The translations under genes and the position numbers were made by a program. DNA of 64,000 nucleotides from Flammeovirgaceae bacterium UBA5585 (lineage in GTDB: Bacteria; Bacteroidota; Bacteroidia; Cytophagales; Cyclobacteriaceae), in NCBI GenBank assembly GCA_002425185.1, contig DILT01000012.1:62001-126000 (forward strand). The letters run 5' to 3'. The notes under the pieces were generated by a model. The model was not told the origin of the DNA and searched no databases. It saw nothing but the letters and a program-made list of their open reading frames with translations. Numbering within the stretch: the stretch's first letter is position 1; each line of letters starts with the position of its first letter. Positions 41,914 through 51,101 of this stretch are shown here, piece by piece.

Positions 41914-44390
41914 TGGCACAGGCTATCGCACTTGAAAAAGTATTCCCGGTCTATAAAGTAGAGAGTGACTGCATTCTCTCCAAACAGGGAGACGTAACCA
42001 TTGCTTACGAGGCAACGCTGCCGGAAATCTTCACTTTGTCCGACCAGGAGTATGAAGCTTTTCACCAGGTGTTGGTGAAGGCCATTAAAGTTCTTCCTAA
42101 TAATTCTATATTCCATAAACAAGACTGGTTCCTTTCAAGAAAACATCTGCCTGATTTTGAAGGTAAGGATCAATCGTTCTTATCACGGGCCAGTGAGCGC
42201 TTTTTCAACGAGCGGCCATTCCTGGATCACCGGTGTTACATCATGTTGACGCGCAAGCCGCTCAACCGGAAACCTTCCAGTTCGGTCTTCTCGAACCTCA
42301 TTCGCAGAAGCATTGTGCCCGAAGGTCCGCTGAATCCACAACGGATGCAGGAATTCCTGGATGGCGCAGGCCAGTTTGAGCGGATACTCAAAGACAGCGG
42401 ATTTGTAAAGCTGACCAGGATAACAGATGATGAACTGGTTGGGAACAACAGGAAACCAGGCTTGCTGGAACGCTACTGCTATTTGCTTTCGGAATCAGAT
42501 GCTCCTATGATCAAAGACATCCACTTCCGGGATGAACTTAAGATCGGTGATCTGCATTGTCAACTCTACTCATTGTCCGATGTAGAAGATCTGCCGGCCT
42601 TGTGCGGTTCGCGTATCAACTACGACAAGTATTCCACAGATAAGACCAAGTTCAGTGTTGGCTTCGCCTCACCGTTGGGGCAACTGTTGTCCTGCGATCA
42701 TATCTACAACCAGTATATCTTCATCGAAGACGCGCATAAAACCATCAAACAACTCGAAAGCAAACGCCTTCGCCTGCAATCCCTGGCCAACTATTCCAGG
42801 GAAAATGCCATCAGCCGCGATGCAACCAACGACTTTTTGAATGAATCGATTTCATCCCAGCGGCTTCCCGTCAAGGCACACTATAATATACTGCTCTGGA
42901 CAGACAATAAACCTGAACTGAAGGAACTCAAAACACAGGTTTCATCCGCACTTGCCCAGATGGATGCCATTGCACGGCAGGAAACTGATGGGGCGCCACA
43001 AATATTCTGGGCAGGATTGCCGGGCAACGAAGCCGACTTCCCGATGAACGACACGTTTGACACATTTGCCGAACAGGCTACCTGTTTTCTGAACCTGGAA
43101 ACAAGCTACCAGTCTTCGGTTAGTCCTGTGGGCATCAGGCTTGGTGACAGGCTAACGGGTAAACCCGTGCATGTCGACATCTCTGATGAGCCGGTCAGGA
43201 AAGGAATCTGCACCAACCGGAACAAATTTATTCTGGGTCCATCGGGCAGCGGAAAGTCGTTCTTCACGAACCACATGGTGAGATCGTACTACGAGCAAGG
43301 TACTCACATTGTTTTGGTGGACGTGGGCCATTCCTACAAAGGACTGTGTGATCTGGTGAATGGATATTACTTCACCTATGATGAGGCTAACCCTATCAGG
43401 TTCAACCCATTCTACATCGGTCAGGGAGACGTGTTGGATACGGAGAAAAAAGAAAGTATCAAAACGCTTTTGCTGGCTTTATGGAAGAAGGATGATGAAA
43501 CATTCAATCGTTCAGAGTATGTGGCGCTGTCCATTGCGCTGAAAATGTATTATGAGAAGTTGGAAGCCGATAAGAATCTCTTTCCATGCTTTAATACATT
43601 CTATGACTTTTTGCGGGAAGAGTTTGTCATTATTCTGAAAGAAGACAGGGTCAAGGAAAAAGACTTCGATGTCGAGAATTTCCTCTATGTACTCCGTCCC
43701 TATTACAAAGGTGGTGAATTCGATTATCTCCTTAATGCCGCGGAAAACCTGGAGCTGCTGAAAGAACGCTTCATCGTCTTTGAACTCGACAACATCAAGG
43801 ATCACCCGATCCTGTTCCCCGTGGTCACGATCATCATCATGGAAGTGTTCATTTCCAAGATGCGCAAGCTCAAAGGTGTGCGTAAGATGATCCTGATCGA
43901 AGAAGCATGGAAGGCCATTGCCAAAGAAGGTATGGCGGAATACATCAAGTACCTGTTCAAGACTGTGCGCAAGTTTTACGGTGAAGCAATTGTCGTTACG
44001 CAGGAAGTAGAGGACATCATAAGTTCGCCCATTGTCAAGCAGGCCATCATCAACAACTCCGACTGCAAGATTTTACTCGACCAGAGCAAGTACCAGAACA
44101 AGTTCGACCAGATACAACAACTGCTCGGACTTACCGAGAAAGAAAAAGCGCTCGTGCTGAGTATCAACAAAGCCAACGATCCTTCCAGGAAATACAAAGA
44201 AGTTTTCATCAGCCTGGGAGGAATAATATCTAAAGTGTATGCCACGGAAGTTTCACTTGAAGAATACCTGGCCTACACTACGGAGGAATCAGAAAAGATC
44301 AAAGTACACGCGTATGCCAAAAAGTGGAACGGGGATATCAAAAAAGGTATCGCTGAAATGGCTCATGACATACGCACAGGTAAGATTTAA
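41913..44390 (+). CDS. traG: TraG-family conjugation ATPase (VirB4-like)
   Basis: The true start is the ATG at 41913 that overlaps the traF stop (TAATG); upstream codons in this frame belong to the traF region. The 825-aa protein has a VirB4-type N-terminus (LEKVFPVYKVESDCILSKQG), Walker A LGPSGSGKSFFTNHMV near residue 440, Walker B-like RKMILIEEAWKAIA and VVTQEVEDIISSPIVKQA. It powers pilus assembly and substrate transfer. Confidence 0.93.
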   Translation: MAQAIALEKVFPVYKVESDCILSKQGDVTIAYEATLPEIFTLSDQEYEAFHQVLVKAIKVLPNNSIFHKQDWFLSRKHLPDFEGKDQSFLSRASERFFNERPFLDHRCYIMLTRKPLNRKPSSSVFSNLIRRSIVPEGPLNPQRMQEFLDGAGQFERILKDSGFVKLTRITDDELVGNNRKPGLLERYCYLLSESDAPMIKDIHFRDELKIGDLHCQLYSLSDVEDLPALCGSRINYDKYSTDKTKFSVGFASPLGQLLSCDHIYNQYIFIEDAHKTIKQLESKRLRLQSLANYSRENAISRDATNDFLNESISSQRLPVKAHYNILLWTDNKPELKELKTQVSSALAQMDAIARQETDGAPQIFWAGLPGNEADFPMNDTFDTFAEQATCFLNLETSYQSSVSPVGIRLGDRLTGKPVHVDISDEPVRKGICTNRNKFILGPSGSGKSFFTNHMVRSYYEQGTHIVLVDVGHSYKGLCDLVNGYYFTYDEANPIRFNPFYIGQGDVLDTEKKESIKTLLLALWKKDDETFNRSEYVALSIALKMYYEKLEADKNLFPCFNTFYDFLREEFVIILKEDRVKEKDFDVENFLYVLRPYYKGGEFDYLLNAAENLELLKERFIVFELDNIKDHPILFPVVTIIIMEVFISKMRKLKGVRKMILIEEAWKAIAKEGMAEYIKYLFKTVRKFYGEAIVVTQEVEDIISSPIVKQAIINNSDCKILLDQSKYQNKFDQIQQLLGLTEKEKALVLSINKANDPSRKYKEVFISLGGIISKVYATEVSLEEYLAYTTEESEKIKVHAYAKKWNGDIKKGIAEMAHDIRTGKI

Positions 44391-44399
44391 AGACTTTTT

Positions 44400-45089
44400 A
44401 TGAACAGAATCAGAAAAACCTTTTTCATCATGCTGATCGGGACAATCACGCTTACTGTTACTCCCGTTCAGCGAGCCGAATCGGGCATAGCAATCCTTGA
44501 GATCATCCGGCAAGGAGTGAAGAAAGTAATCAAGGCGGTTGACCTGATGATCCAAAGGCTTCAGAACAAAACCATCGCCCTGCAAAACGCAGCCAAAGTA
44601 TTAGAGAACAAACTTTCCAAGTTAAAGCTCAATGAAATTGCTGAATGGACGGAACGTCAGCGGCAACTCTATAAAAAATATTACGATGAGCTGTGGAAAG
44701 TGCGTAACACAATTGCTGCCTACAAACGGATCAAGCAGATACTCGAGCGTCAGGAACAGATCATTGAGGAGTACCGGTTCACCTGGCGCATGATCAACCA
44801 GGACAAGCATTTCTCACGAGAAGAGATCGACTATATGTACCGTGTATACACCGGGATACTGAATGAGAGTGTATACAATCTTGATCAAATCTTATTGGTC
44901 ATCAACTCTTTCAAGACACAAATGACGGATGCCAAACGGTTGGAGATCATCAACAAGGCGGGGGATCAGATCGAACAGAACTATGCTGATCTCAAACAGT
45001 TCAACAATCAGAATATTCAACTGAGCATGAACCGTGCAAAAGATGAACACGAGGTGCTTGTAGTCAAAAAACTGTACGGCTTGGAGTAA
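44400..45089 (+). CDS. TraI-like exported conjugal protein (paralogue 1)
   Basis: The 229-aa protein has a signal peptide (KTFFIMLIGTITLTVTPVQ) and long helices. The C-terminal half carries REEIDYMYRVYTGILNES, then YNLDQILLVINS and QNIQLSMNRAKDEHEV and LKLYGLE-like ending KLYGLE. The two genes at 45507 and 46161 have the same layout. Proteins of this type are called TraI in Bacteroidetes elements and differ from F-plasmid TraI. They act in the periplasm in the channel. Confidence 0.75.
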   Translation: MNRIRKTFFIMLIGTITLTVTPVQRAESGIAILEIIRQGVKKVIKAVDLMIQRLQNKTIALQNAAKVLENKLSKLKLNEIAEWTERQRQLYKKYYDELWKVRNTIAAYKRIKQILERQEQIIEEYRFTWRMINQDKHFSREEIDYMYRVYTGILNESVYNLDQILLVINSFKTQMTDAKRLEIINKAGDQIEQNYADLKQFNNQNIQLSMNRAKDEHEVLVVKKLYGLE

Positions 45090-45093
45090 CTAC

Positions 45094-45495
45094 ATGAAAA
45101 GGTTGCGCTCGCATATTGATGAGTTGGAAACGCTGATGGATTCGAAAGGATACGATGGTCACTTCCTGTGCAACAGTGCCCATCCCGGCAAGCTGAGAGA
45201 CTCATTGTATGCGCACCTCCTTGAGACACTCCAGGGTCAGACGCACGTGCCACCATTCTACCTCACCACCTTTTCTCACTGGAAAGATGAGGAGAGGCCG
45301 TATGTGAAGTGCGATTTCAAAATGAAATACGATTCGTGGACGGGATTCCGGGTGGAAAAATTGGAGGTGAAGCGCGCTAATCATTTCGGCACGATTAAGA
45401 GTTTTGAGTTACGCCCGAACAAAAACGAAGATGTCCCAACACGCGAAAAGGTAAACGAATTGGTGGGACAGAAAAAGAGAAGTCTAAAACTATAA
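45094..45495 (+). CDS. Hypothetical conjugative-element protein
   Basis: The 133-aa basic protein has PFYLTTFSHWKDEERPYVKC and FKMKYDSWTGFRVEKLEVK, then a conserved-looking tail (FELRPNKNEDVPTREKVNEL). There is a faint likeness to DUF3945-type beta-rich modules. It has no signal peptide although it is located between exported TraI-like genes. No function is assigned. Confidence 0.6.
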   Translation: MKRLRSHIDELETLMDSKGYDGHFLCNSAHPGKLRDSLYAHLLETLQGQTHVPPFYLTTFSHWKDEERPYVKCDFKMKYDSWTGFRVEKLEVKRANHFGTIKSFELRPNKNEDVPTREKVNELVGQKKRSLKL

Positions 45496-45506
45496 AACCA
45501 AAGACG

Positions 45507-46148
45507 ATGAAATTTCTAGTGATCCTGATAACAGGAGTGATATTGAGTACCGCTGCTCCTGCCCAAACATGGAACGAGTGGTTCAAGCAAAAGAAGACGC
45601 AGAAGAAATACCTCGTTAAACAGATTGCTTTACTGAGGCTCTATTTGGGGTACTTGAAGAAAGGTTATGAAATAGCGGACAAAGGACTCACGACCATACA
45701 CAACATCAAGAACGGTGATTTCAATTTACACCGTGACTTCTTTGGATCGCTTAAGAACGTTAACCCGCACATCGCGAATTCAGCGAAGGTCGCGGACATC
45801 ATTGCGTTCCAGGTTTACATCATTCAGAACATGAAACGGGTAAACAATTTCTGCCGGGATAACGACCACTTCACACCGGAAGAAATCCGGTATGTCACGG
45901 CCGTGTATTCCAACATGCTTTTCTTATGTGATGTTTCTGTCTCAGAACTGCTCATGATCATCCGCTCCAATGAGACGGAGATGAAAGACGATGAACGCCT
46001 GAAACGAATCGATACGCTCTATGATGACATGCTTGACAAGCACGCGTTTGTCCAATCCTTCGATAGCGATGTGCGATTGATTGCCAAAGAGCGAGAACGG
46101 GAACAACGATCTATTGAATTGCTGCGCAAGCAACACGACCTGATCTAA
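45507..46148 (+). CDS. TraI-like exported conjugal protein (paralogue 2)
   Basis: The 213-aa protein has a signal peptide (FLVILITGVILSTAAPAQ), a helical region with YLKKGYEIADKGLTTIHNI, then TPEEIRYVTAVYSNML, VSVSELLMII and LIAKEREREQRSIELL. The layout is the same as in the neighbouring 229- and 210-aa proteins, which suggests tandem duplication. Automated pipelines sometimes label this type as TerB-like. Confidence 0.7.
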   Translation: MKFLVILITGVILSTAAPAQTWNEWFKQKKTQKKYLVKQIALLRLYLGYLKKGYEIADKGLTTIHNIKNGDFNLHRDFFGSLKNVNPHIANSAKVADIIAFQVYIIQNMKRVNNFCRDNDHFTPEEIRYVTAVYSNMLFLCDVSVSELLMIIRSNETEMKDDERLKRIDTLYDDMLDKHAFVQSFDSDVRLIAKEREREQRSIELLRKQHDLI

Positions 46149-46160
46149 AACGGAAAGACG

Positions 46161-46793
46161 ATGAAACGAATCAGAATAGTACTATTTCTCCTGCTTGGCA
46201 TAGGATGCACTCATAAAGCGTTTTCTCAAGCCACAGAAGCGCAGCAGTTATTATTAAACTGGGAAAAACTTCGCCAGCTCGAAGAGATACTGGACAACAT
46301 GTATCGCGGATACAAGATACTTGATAAAGGGTACTCCACGATCAAGAAAATTGCAGAAGGTAACTATACAATTCATGAACTGTTCATTGACGGGCTGATG
46401 GCGGTCAATCCTTCCATTCGGAATTACAAACGCATTCCCTTTATCATCGAATACCAAAAGCTTTTGCTGAAAGAATATCAGCGAGCTTATAACCGGTTCC
46501 GGCAAGACCCGAACTTCAAACTGGAGGAGATCGAATACCTCGCTAACGTCTACAAGTTCCTGTTTGATGCTTCCCTTCGAAACATCGATGAACTGATGAT
46601 GATCATTACGGCCACCAAGCTGAGCATGAGTGATGATGAACGCATGCTGGCAATCGACAGGATATTCTTTGACATGGAAGACAAACTCATCTTCCTGAGA
46701 GCATTCAATAACAACACGCAACTGCTGGCCATCCAACGGGCGCGCTCACGCAATGACGTAGAGACCATGCGGAAACTCTACGGTGTCGATTAA
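46161..46793 (+). CDS. TraI-like exported conjugal protein (paralogue 3)
   Basis: The 210-aa protein has a signal peptide (RIVLFLLLGIGCTHKAFSQ), YRGYKILDKGYSTIKKIAEG, then KLEEIEYLANVYKFLF, RNIDELMMIITATKLSM and QLLAIQRARSRNDVETMRKL. The equivalent positions of the two upstream paralogues can be matched over the whole length. A VirB5- or TraI-like periplasmic role is likely but not shown. Confidence 0.72.
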   Translation: MKRIRIVLFLLLGIGCTHKAFSQATEAQQLLLNWEKLRQLEEILDNMYRGYKILDKGYSTIKKIAEGNYTIHELFIDGLMAVNPSIRNYKRIPFIIEYQKLLLKEYQRAYNRFRQDPNFKLEEIEYLANVYKFLFDASLRNIDELMMIITATKLSMSDDERMLAIDRIFFDMEDKLIFLRAFNNNTQLLAIQRARSRNDVETMRKLYGVD

Positions 46794-46802
46794 TCCACAG
46801 CA

Positions 46803-47981
46803 ATGAAAAACATCAAGACCATATTGATATTTCTTCCTGCAGCTTTTTTTCCGGGCATGTTGCAGGCCCAAAGTTTCGCAGGAGAAATCCACAGCCTGCA
46901 AAGTGTGCTGGACCAGCTATATGTTGATATGCTGCCACTGTGCAGCAAACTGATCGGGGTTGGACGAGGGCTGGCCGCCTTTGCAGCGCTGTGGTATATT
47001 TCTTCGCGCGTATGGCGGCATCTTGCCAATGCTGAGCCGATAGACTTTTACCCGTTGCTTCGTCCCTTCGCGCTCGGCTTTTGTATCATGATCTTTCCCT
47101 GGGTGATTGCACTGATGAACGGTGTGTTGAAGCCAACCGTAACAGGGACTGCTGCCATGGTCACCGGCTCCAATAATGCCATTGCCTATTTGCTGAAGCT
47201 GAAAGAGGAAGCGATCAAAAAGACTCCGGCCTGGCAAATGTACGTAGGGCCGGGAGGCGAAGGTGACTATGACAAGTGGTACCGGTACACGCATCCGAAT
47301 GGAACAGGTGAAGGCGTACTCGATGGCATCGGCAACGACATCAAATTCGGCATGGCGAAAGCTGCTTACAACTTCCGCAATTCCATTAAACAATGGATGT
47401 CGGAAATACTGCACATCCTCTATGAAGCCGCGGCCCTTTGCATCAACACATTAAGAACATTTTACCTGATCGTGCTGGCTATCCTTGGCCCGTTGGTGTT
47501 CGGCTTTGCTGTCTTCGATGGGTTCCAGCACACACTTACCGTCTGGATTGCCAGGTACATCAGTGTATTTCTTTGGCTGCCGGTAGCGAACATCTTCGGG
47601 GCGATCATCGGCAAAATCCAGGAGAACATGCTGAAGGTCGATATCCAACAAGTCATCCGTTATGGAGACACGTTCTTCAGCGCGACCGATACGGCCTACC
47701 TCATCTTCATGGTCATTGGCATTGTGGGTTACTTCACTGTTCCCAGTGTCGCTAACTACATCGTTCATGCCGGAGGCGGTTACACCTTGCTTCACAAGGC
47801 TTCCAATGTTTTTACCGGTGGTGCGCGAACAGCTACTGCAACAACGGTCTCGGCTGCGACAGCTACATCGGGAGCGATGATCAGCTATTTCAAAGGTGGC
47901 GATCAACAACGAGAACAACAGGGAGGCGGAGGCCAATCGGAATCTGGCTACATGCATGATAAACTTTCAGGAAAATCATAA
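46803..47981 (+). CDS. traJ: Conjugal transfer protein TraJ
   Basis: The 392-aa protein has a signal peptide and six or so membrane helices (LIGVGRGLAAFAALWYISSR; RPFALGFCIMIFPWVIALM; FYLIVLAILGPLVFGFAVF; ISVFLWLPVANIFGAIIG). It is VirB6/TrbL-like and matches Bacteroidetes TraJ. The Gly-rich, Gln-rich tail (GGDQQREQQGGGGQSESG) lies outside the membrane. The stop overlaps the traK start. Confidence 0.9.
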   Translation: MKNIKTILIFLPAAFFPGMLQAQSFAGEIHSLQSVLDQLYVDMLPLCSKLIGVGRGLAAFAALWYISSRVWRHLANAEPIDFYPLLRPFALGFCIMIFPWVIALMNGVLKPTVTGTAAMVTGSNNAIAYLLKLKEEAIKKTPAWQMYVGPGGEGDYDKWYRYTHPNGTGEGVLDGIGNDIKFGMAKAAYNFRNSIKQWMSEILHILYEAAALCINTLRTFYLIVLAILGPLVFGFAVFDGFQHTLTVWIARYISVFLWLPVANIFGAIIGKIQENMLKVDIQQVIRYGDTFFSATDTAYLIFMVIGIVGYFTVPSVANYIVHAGGGYTLLHKASNVFTGGARTATATTVSAATATSGAMISYFKGGDQQREQQGGGGQSESGYMHDKLSGKS

Positions 47982-48604
47982 TGAATATGTTTCAGCAATT
48001 GAGAAATATCGACACCGCTTTCAAACACATCCGGCTGTTCTCACTGGTGCTCATTGCAGGTTGTGTTTTTGCAGTCTGCTTTACCCTCTACAAGAGCTTT
48101 CAACTAATCAGCGAATCACAGGAGCGGATTTACATTCTCTCCAATGGGAAAGCACTGGAAGCCTGGTCAGCCGAACGTAAGGATAATATTCCTGTTGAGG
48201 CACGCGATCATGTGCGGATGTTCCATCATCATTTCTTTACGCTTGACCCCGATGATAAAGTCATCCAGGCAAACATCACCAAAGCACTGTACCTGGCTGA
48301 TGCTTCCGCCAAGAAGCAATACGATAACCTGAAGGAGAACCGCTACTACTCCAATGTGATCTCCGGCAATATCTCGCAGGAGATAGCCATCGACAGTATT
48401 CGCATAGACATCAATCAATATCCCTTTTACTTCCGGTGTTACTCACGCCAACGCCTGATCCGGACGACATCCATTGTAACACGAAGCCTGGTGACAGAAG
48501 GTTATCTGCGAAATGTATCCCGATCTGACAACAATCCGCATGGATTCCTGATTGAGAAATGGAACACGCTGGAAAACAAGGACATTAAAACTGAGAACAG
48601 ATGA
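47981..48604 (+). CDS. traK: Conjugal transfer protein TraK
   Basis: The 207-aa protein has MFQQLRNIDTAFKHIRLFSL, one membrane helix (LVLIAGCVFAVCFTLYKSF) and a beta-rich VirB8-like part (ARDHVRMFHHHFFTLDPDD, then RQRLIRTTSIVTRSLVTEGY). It matches TraK of Bacteroidetes elements. It overlaps traJ (TAATG) and the following gene (ATGA). Confidence 0.9.
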   Translation: MNMFQQLRNIDTAFKHIRLFSLVLIAGCVFAVCFTLYKSFQLISESQERIYILSNGKALEAWSAERKDNIPVEARDHVRMFHHHFFTLDPDDKVIQANITKALYLADASAKKQYDNLKENRYYSNVISGNISQEIAIDSIRIDINQYPFYFRCYSRQRLIRTTSIVTRSLVTEGYLRNVSRSDNNPHGFLIEKWNTLENKDIKTENR

Positions 48605-49032
48605 ACGATAAAAAAGAAAAAGTAAGGGGCTGGTTTACCAAAACAGCTCAATCAGTCGCGGACAAACTCAACGGGTGGATCAACCCGCTGTCACACGAAA
48701 CGAAAAAGAAAGGACTGATCGTCATGGGTGTCCTGATCGGTGTTGCCTGCGCTATGCCCGTGATCCGCTCAGTCCGGAGCAATGAACCTTCATCCGCCCT
48801 GGAAGTTGATCCAATATCCCGGCCAATTGACATTTTCCCGCAAGACACCGTGCCTGAACAGCAAGCCGAACAAGATATCATCCGGCAGTACAACCGGATG
48901 ATCCGGTTCAAGAAGCTGGTCGACAAGTTTAATTCATCTTCCGACTGGAATTCGCTGGATAGTCTGATGAAAACACATCAGGGACTGCAGGACAGCTTAA
49001 GAGAATTTGTAGAACGGTATTATTCTCATTGA
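48601..49032 (+). CDS. TraL-like membrane protein
   Basis: The 143-aa protein lies between traK and traM, the place of traL. It has one membrane helix (KGLIVMGVLIGVACAMPVI) after a basic N-terminus and a helical periplasmic tail (EQDIIRQYNRMIRFKKLVDK). Sequence likeness to TraL is not obvious, so the name rests on position and topology. Confidence 0.6.
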   Translation: MNDKKEKVRGWFTKTAQSVADKLNGWINPLSHETKKKGLIVMGVLIGVACAMPVIRSVRSNEPSSALEVDPISRPIDIFPQDTVPEQQAEQDIIRQYNRMIRFKKLVDKFNSSSDWNSLDSLMKTHQGLQDSLREFVERYYSH

Positions 49033-49043
49033 TCAAACTAATC

Positions 49044-49304
49044 ATGGAAGTAATGCAGCAACAATCCAATGGACAAATGCTCACTCCAATCGGTAAGATG
49101 AAAGGCGAGATCAATCGGGAATTTACAGCATTCTATCTCGCGGTCGATAAGAACGGCCAGGTGTACATCAACCATGATCCAGAGTACGGTGAAGACCGGT
49201 ATGTCAAATCAAATGGTTGGAAGCCGATCACCAATGAACAACTGTCATTCTATGAAGACGAACTCCACTTCATCCCACACCAAAAGAAAAGTTTGAAGCC
49301 ATAA
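49044..49304 (+). CDS. Small conjugative-element protein
   Basis: The ATG at 49044 is preferred to a TTG at 49029. The 86-aa protein has KGEINREFTAFYLAVDKNGQ and VYINHDPEYGEDRYV, a short beta-rich soluble domain with no recognised family. It is inside the transfer operon just upstream of traM. Confidence 0.55.
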   Translation: MEVMQQQSNGQMLTPIGKMKGEINREFTAFYLAVDKNGQVYINHDPEYGEDRYVKSNGWKPITNEQLSFYEDELHFIPHQKKSLKP

Positions 49305-49332
49305 AAGTTAACAATCATAAAATACAAAGACT

Positions 49333-50673
49333 ATGAAACCACATTCAGAAAAGTTCCTGCAGAAGAGAAGATTCTTCATGGTATTGCCCTTGTTGGTACT
49401 TCCCTTCGTTACGATGATCTTCTGGGCATTGGGTGGCGGACAAGGCACCGCGGCTCAAGCGCATACTGCTCCACAGACAGGGCTTAACCTGTCGTTGCCC
49501 GATGCCCATTTCGGGGAAAAGGAAATCTGGGACAAGCTCGCCCTGTATGAAATGGCCGAACGCGATTCCGCCAAATACGAGGAGGCACGTGAGAGTGATC
49601 CTTACTTCGACCTGATTGCATTCAAGACACAGGATCAGCAACCCGAGAAGAAAGATCAAGAGGAAAAGGAGAGCAAACTCATCAGTTCGTTTCCACAGAA
49701 AGAGCGTCAGCTTGTTGACCCCAACGAAGAGCGGGTTACGCAAAAGCTGAATGAGCTGTACAAGGAGATCAACCGGCCGGCAATAAAACATGATGAAGTA
49801 AGAAGTGAACTAACAAGTTCGGTACAGCAAACCGATCCTCAATTCACAGCGGATGTTGATCGTCTCGAAAAGATGATGGAGATGATGCAGGATAACGGAG
49901 AAGCAGATCCAGAAATGCAGCAGATCGAAAGTGTGCTGGAAAAGATATTGGACATTCAGCATCCTGAGCGCGTGAAAGAGAGATTGAAGTCGCAGGTGCA
50001 GCAACAGAAAGCTAACACGCACCCGGTAGAGGCTGTAAAGACGGATGATAACATTTCAATCCTGAACAATAAGGCAACCGCATTGCCGGAGTTGCTCGCA
50101 GACAGCCTGAACCTGATAAACGAGATGTTTACCATGCAACCCGTTGCCAATGGTTTCTTTGGTCTGGATGATGAAGTCAGGCAGGAACAAACAGCCGGTA
50201 GCGGCATCGAAGCAATCATCCACGATACGCAGGAGTTGGTAGCGGGCTCGACTGTAAAACTGCGGTTGTTGAATGACGTGAAGATAAACGGCAGGCTCGT
50301 GCCAAAGGATCAATTCATTTACGGCATCTGTGCTATCAATGGAGAGCGGCTCACCATTCAGATCAACTCGATCCGCACAGACAACACACTGCTGCCAGTA
50401 TCGCTTTCGGTACATGACCTCGATGGACTCGAAGGGATTTACATTCCGGGAGCCATCACACGCGATGCAGCCAAGCAGGCCTCGGACGATGCGCTGCAAA
50501 ACATCCAGTTGATGTCACTTGATCCGTCCATCGGGGCACAGGCTGCTGCGGCCGGTGTGGAAGCCGCCAAGGGACTGTTCAGCAAGAAGGCAAAGCTGGT
50601 CAAAGTAACAGTGAAGGCCGGCTACCAGGTTTTCCTGGTGGACACCAATCCAACAAGCAACACTACTTATTAA
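49333..50673 (+). CDS. traM: Conjugal transfer protein TraM
   Basis: The 446-aa protein has one N-terminal membrane helix (RFFMVLPLLVLPFVTMIFWA), a long charged periplasmic region and a C-terminal VirB10-like beta-barrel domain (STVKLRLLNDVKINGRLVPK, then IYGICAINGERLTIQINSI and GLEGIYIPGAI). It links the inner membrane complex to the outer membrane part of the channel. It matches TraM of CTnDOT-like elements. Confidence 0.92.
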   Translation: MKPHSEKFLQKRRFFMVLPLLVLPFVTMIFWALGGGQGTAAQAHTAPQTGLNLSLPDAHFGEKEIWDKLALYEMAERDSAKYEEARESDPYFDLIAFKTQDQQPEKKDQEEKESKLISSFPQKERQLVDPNEERVTQKLNELYKEINRPAIKHDEVRSELTSSVQQTDPQFTADVDRLEKMMEMMQDNGEADPEMQQIESVLEKILDIQHPERVKERLKSQVQQQKANTHPVEAVKTDDNISILNNKATALPELLADSLNLINEMFTMQPVANGFFGLDDEVRQEQTAGSGIEAIIHDTQELVAGSTVKLRLLNDVKINGRLVPKDQFIYGICAINGERLTIQINSIRTDNTLLPVSLSVHDLDGLEGIYIPGAITRDAAKQASDDALQNIQLMSLDPSIGAQAAAAGVEAAKGLFSKKAKLVKVTVKAGYQVFLVDTNPTSNTTY

Positions 50674-50691
50674 CCATAAACAATTTAAATC

Positions 50692-50811
50692 ATGAACCTT
50701 TTTGTAAGGATCATTTTATGGGGATTGTTACTGCTGATGCTTGAGAAGGCTGATGCACAGTCCCGAACCGTGGAACAGGAGAACGTTGTGACTGCTGAAA
50801 CGTCTCATTAG
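50692..50811 (+). CDS. 39-aa putative exported peptide
   Basis: A frame starting 18 bp after traM encodes a peptide with a signal-sequence-like part (RIILWGLLLLMLEKADAQS) and a short polar tail. Position and hydrophobic pattern suggest a real small gene or the decayed start of a longer transfer gene. No family was recognised. Confidence 0.4.
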   Translation: MNLFVRIILWGLLLLMLEKADAQSRTVEQENVVTAETSH

Positions 50812-50928
50812 AAGTATTGGCAGAATGAGTTCCGGACTCACACTCATTGGGAACTGAAGTAGCTACCAGACCCGGTGAAGTTGCCCTTGAAAGAAGGAGA
50901 ACATGACGAGTTTTTTAAACGATTAAAC

Positions 50929-51024
50929 ATGACCACTATGGGTTTACTGTTTGCAGCCATTTTTGGCACTGCAGCCGCAATTGTGACACACGCATGGCCG
51001 GTGTTGCTCCTGCTGTTGCTCTAA
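50929..51024 (+). CDS. 31-aa putative membrane peptide
   Basis: The frame from ATG 50929 encodes an almost completely hydrophobic peptide (MGLLFAAIFGTAAAIVTHAW, then PVLLLLLL). It could be a small membrane component of the transfer system. Except for this and the 39-aa frame, the 428-bp gap between traM and traN is without recognisable genes. Confidence 0.35.
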   Translation: MTTMGLLFAAIFGTAAAIVTHAWPVLLLLLL

Positions 51025-51101
51025 AAGGGTAACGGGGCGATCAAGGTCGCCCCACCTTTAACTATCTAAATCAATCATTGAAAACAAAATCAAAATTCAA
51101 T

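Noticed and set aside
46254..46736. 160-codon antisense frame inside the third TraI-like gene
   Set aside because: The plus strand encodes a paralogue of two neighbours; the antisense frame shows no pattern.
47451..47957. 168-codon antisense frame inside traJ
   Set aside because: TraJ membrane helices on the plus strand are convincing; the reverse frame is low in pattern.
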